Assembly (NCBI GenBank): GCA_003993805.1
Contig: RSEF01000020.1
Span: forward strand, 10,257,599-10,321,598
Length of the DNA stretch: 64,000 nucleotides
Source: Himantopus leucocephalus
Taxonomy: Eukaryota > Chordata > Aves > Charadriiformes > Recurvirostridae
Reading direction: 5' to 3'
Shown here piece by piece: positions 60,745 through 64,000 of this stretch. Under the pieces are notes generated by a model, which did not search any database, had not been told where the DNA came from, and worked only from the letters and a program-made list of their open reading frames with translations. Position 1 is the stretch's first letter. Each line of letters starts with the position of its first letter. The translations under genes and the position numbers were made by a program.

Positions 60745-61766
60745 CTAGTTACCGATGTGGGAGCAGGCCTGGAAGCACTCGCCCTCGGTCTCAAAGTTGT
60801 TCCTGTTGCCGCCGCAGCCACCGTAGATGAACTCCTCGCACTGCTGGCTGGAGGCGTTGAAGAAGAAGCGGCGGAAGAGCGCCTTGCAGCTCCCGCAGAC
60901 GGAGGGCAGGTAGCAGAAATCTGCGTGGTCCAAGGGGGACAGGCTGAGCCAGGGGCAGGATGGGCATGCCACCGGGCTTGGCGCTCCCAGGGCCCTCGGA
61001 GAAGTGTGCACAGCTCCGGTCCCCTCTTGCCGCCAAACCCTTCCCGCTGGCAGCCAGTTCTGCGCCCGCTGCCCCACGCATCAGCAGCCCAGGTACTCCT
61101 CCACTGCACAGACTCACCGGCGTCTGCAGGACCTGGCAAGAGCTCGGGGGCACCCCAGGGAACCCCCTTCCTTTGGGTCACCCCTCCTGTTGCCCGCCCC
61201 TGCGCTCACCACGCCGCCACTCCAGAGCCCCACCACGCTGCCACTCCAGAGCCCCTCCGCCGCAGCACCGAGCCCTCACCCAGCACTGGCTCCTGGCACG
61301 TGTAGCCGCATTTGCTGGGGCAGCACTTGGTGGCACCGGGGCAGCCGGCATCACCGGTGCAGCGGGAGCAGGAGGCGTCCCTGTGACAGGCACTGCAGTC
61401 CTCGTCCAGCAGGTTCTCCACCTCCGGGATGTGGTAGCAGTACCCGGGCTTCACTGTGGGACACAGCGGCCGGGATGCTGGGGAGGGCCGCGGAGCAGGG
61501 GGCTGAGCAGCCCCCCAGCACCCCAGGGCTGGACCTCGATTGCCCGCAGCCCCATCCCCCTGCGGATGCCCAGCACCATGCGGAGCAGCAGGGAGCACCA
61601 GGCGGCAGCAGCATCCAGAGCATCCCTGTTCCCGGGATGTGCCCCGGTCACACTCACCCGTCCCCGGCTGCTGTCTTCCAGCCGTGTGCGGGGCCGGGCC
61701 AGACTGTGCGGCGAGGGGGAGCAGGGCTGCGAGGAGGAGGAGGAGGTGGCCGGGTGGCAGCTCCAT
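60745..61766 (-). CDS. EPPIN-like secreted WAP-Kunitz protein
   Basis: Predicted secreted protease inhibitor of about 152 residues with the domain order of EPPIN and WFDC6. Exons in transcript order: 61658-61766 (signal peptide MELPPGHLLLLLAALLPLAA...), 61280-61453 (extended WAP), 60745-60920 (Kunitz and stop). Junctions are phase 1. The WAP module is 58 residues with ten cysteines, two more than normal, because of an inserted SACHRDASCSRC segment before AGC...KCC. The Kunitz domain runs from DFCYLPSV to ECFQACSHIG. GSCKAL puts lysine at P1, so trypsin-like targets are expected, and there is a seventh cysteine four residues before P1 (SVCGSCK). FNASS is a likely N-glycosylation site. The stop may be the TAG right after SHIGN, or the transcript may splice at ATCG|GTAACT to a five-residue exon at 60622-60638 (VSGAR). 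Orthology to EPPIN is inferred from architecture and neighbourhood. Confidence 0.8.
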
Positions 61767-61809
61767 GGTGCCCTGGGCAGCCGGTTCTGCACCCCGGGCG
61801 CGGCGCGCT

Positions 61810-61818
61810 GGGATTTAA
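61810..61818 (-). promoter_or_regulatory. TTAAAT core-promoter-like element of the EPPIN-like gene
   Basis: On the minus strand CCTTAAATCCC lies about 48 bases ahead of the ATG, matching the element and spacing of the multi-WAP gene at 49780. Confidence 0.5.
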
Positions 61819-61819
61819 G

Positions 61820-63876
61820 GTGCGCCAGCAGGGCGGAGGGAACGGGGCTGGCGCCCAAGCCCGGATAATTCCTGCCATGCGGGTAACGAGCCGCACCCAG
61901 GCAGGGCCCGGCCTCCCCGGCAGCATCCCGGCCACAGCCCTTGAGCCGGGGGGACCGGTAGGACAGGACGGCTGCCCCGGCGTGGCCCTCAGGGAGCCCG
62001 GCCAGGCGGCAGCAGCATGCCTGGGCTGGGCTAGGGGCACTGCTGGTGCCCACCCGCAGCCTCTTGGGGACAAGCCAGTGATGGGGACGGGCAAGGGGAG
62101 GTTGGCGCTGGGCTCTCCACTGACAGTGAGCGCGGCAGTGCCATGCCAGGGTGTGGAAAGGCGCTGGCTCTGGTGCAGCCGTCAGCCAGGAAAGGATCTG
62201 GGGCACTGCACACCGTGGCACTGCTGTCCCTGAGGTGCAGGTCCTCGGGGAAAGGCTGCACGAGCCGTGCGGGGGACGTGCCCCTTCTTGTCTTTCTCCC
62301 ATACTCCCTCCCTGTTGATGCAATGCACCCTCCCCTGCATCCCAGGCAGGGTGGTCCCACACACAGGGCTGAGCCCGTGGGTACCACCTTGCCTGTTGTG
62401 GAAGGGAGGTCCCGCAGGACGGTGATGCTCCGTCCGTTCCCACCCTGCAGGTACCATCGGCCCTTTGCCACCCACTTGATCACCCTCTCCCAGCTTGGAG
62501 CCATCCCCTTCACCTGCTCCCCTCCCGGGGAACTGTCTGCACAGAGCCGTGCCCTGTTCCCTCTGGCAGCCCCCTACTCCCGGCAGCGACTTGGGGTCCG
62601 GCGGCTGTGTCATGCTGGCACGAGGGGCATCCCCTGGGGACAGGACATGGCTCGCAGCTTGCTCCGCTCACTGCTGGGGGTCCGACCCACAGCAGCGCAG
62701 GGCTCCCGGCGCTGGGCTGGGCGGCAGGCGGGTCCCCGGCATCCCGCCGGTAGCCGTGGGCGGGCGTGGGGTGAAACCTGCCAAAAGGAGGGAGAAACAG
62801 ATTAAGCTGTTCCCATTCAACAGGAATAATTGTCTTCCTAATTACTGCCGTAATTACTGTCCCAAGGGGGAAGTGGAGGGCAAGGAAAGCTCCATGGGGA
62901 GAGGCCAGGAAAGTCGGACCCGGGGTGGGGTTTGGAGGGAGGTGCCGCGACCCACCCATGCCCCACCGCAGCTTCTCCCTGCCTCTCCTCCAAAGCCCCA
63001 GGACGGAGACCCCAGCAGTGTCCCCAGCACGGGACATGGTGATGTGTCAAAGCCTGAGTGGAGCAGGAGCAAAGCCAGAGGGACATGCCGGTGGCAATCG
63101 GGGGGCACAGGGTCAGGGTGGGCGGTGGGAAGGGGACCCCTCCACAGGGACTGCAGTGGTCCCAGAGCCATGGCTCAGTGGTCACCCTCGGTGCGTCTCC
63201 CACAACCTTGAGCTGTCCGGGACATTCCCAGTGGCGCAGAGACTCCCAGCCCCACAGGAGGGAAGGGCCACACCACCAAAATCCACCAGGGCTACGTTTT
63301 TCCGTGCTATCTCTCCACAGTATCTCAGCCGCCCAGGTGATCACTGTAAGGACCGACGTTGTCTTCCAGAGCAGCCCCTGCTGTCCCTGCACTGGCGGTA
63401 ATGCCATGGGCAAGCTGGGGGGACACTGCAGCGGACACAGGAGCTGGTCCCAGGGGTGCTGGTGTTCATGGCATCATGGGGGGGTGAGGAGGTGCTGCTT
63501 CCAGGCAGATGTTGGGGTTGCAAGCAACAGAAAATTGTGCCCATGGGGGACACATGTCGGTGACCCCTGCCCTGACCTGCCACCATGTCCACCGTGGAGG
63601 AAATAGCAACCAGGGCAGCCCAGCCCAGGGAGCACCCAGGAATGTGGCACCTCCCAGGGCAGGCACCCAGTGGGGACAGGGACAGAGGCGGCACTGTGCC
63701 ACCAGGATGGTGCTCCTGCCTGCACAAGGGTGCACAGCAGGAGAGGCGCTGGGGGAGCAGAGCGGGTCCCCCCGACTGCGGCATGTCCCAGCTGGCCCCA
63801 CAGGGAGCCTGCTGGCCTGTCAAGACCAATGCTCCCCGGGGCTGACACAAGCCGGGCACTGTCCCTGCTGCCCACC

Positions 63877-63910
<34 letters not shown>

Positions 63911-64000
63911 AGAGGTCCTGTGGGGAGCAGGGATGCCCTGGTACAGTGGAGCCAGCGCTCTCCACTGCTCCTCTTCTCGCCGCTCTGTGTGCTCCTGAGA
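61820..64000. other. Intergenic region beyond the WAP cluster
   Basis: GC-rich sequence without cysteine-rich exons on either strand. A small AT-rich block at 62800-62870 (ATAATTGTC, CTAATTACTGCC, GTAATTACTG) resembles the regulatory islands left of the cluster. No gene could be supported to the window end. Confidence 0.55.
63873..63908. repeat. (GGGACA)n hexanucleotide repeat
   Basis: About six consecutive GGGACA units. Confidence 0.9.

Noticed and set aside
1..64000. CRISPR arrays, bacterial operons, ribosome binding sites
   Set aside because: The window is vertebrate nuclear DNA; the repeats present are microsatellites, minisatellites and CR1.

Overview
The window looks like vertebrate, almost certainly avian, nuclear DNA. 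Protein-coding genes are split by introns, CR1 LINE fragments are present (one ends in the typical ATTCTATG-type 3' tail), and an AT-rich left third meets a very GC-rich right part of the kind found on small bird chromosomes. The gene content matches parts of human chromosome 20q. Species cannot be fixed from the sequence alone.

Positions 1-25.6 kb hold the 5' part of CTNNBL1 on the minus strand: coding exons 1-10, residues 1-343 plus two bases of the next codon, with the rest of the gene beyond position 1. Every exon joins in frame. Intron 4 is a clear U12-type AT-AC intron: donor ATATCCTT, branch site TCCTTAAC, acceptor CAC. The promoter is a CpG island at about 25.26-26.3 kb with repeated ETS-like CCGGAA motifs, and it coincides with the change in base composition.

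Positions 26.3-38.3 kb show no convincing gene. Short AT-rich blocks rich in TAAT/ATTA, TGACAG and E-box motifs stand out from the GC-rich background. They look like a cluster of conserved non-coding regulatory elements, which is an inference to be tested by alignment.

Positions 38.3-61.8 kb are a cluster of secreted WAP (four-disulfide core) protease-inhibitor-type genes built from phase-1 exon modules. In order: a minus-strand WAP-WAP-WAP-Kunitz gene; an orphan TATA-driven signal-peptide exon; WFDC2, well supported by its C-terminal WAP domain; a gene encoding four full WAP domains and one degenerate one, which also carries a decayed WAP pseudo-exon; a very large gene encoding 13 WAP modules; and a minus-strand WAP-Kunitz gene like EPPIN. 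Each predicted product starts with a signal peptide, so the cluster probably makes secreted antiprotease or antimicrobial proteins. The most unusual features are the 13-module gene, in which two duplicated modules have each lost exactly the C1 and C6 cysteines that normally pair, and the EPPIN-like protein with an extended ten-cysteine WAP domain and an extra cysteine in its Kunitz domain.

Positions 61.8-64 kb show no further WAP exons, only GC-rich sequence, one AT-rich conserved-looking block and a short GGGACA repeat.
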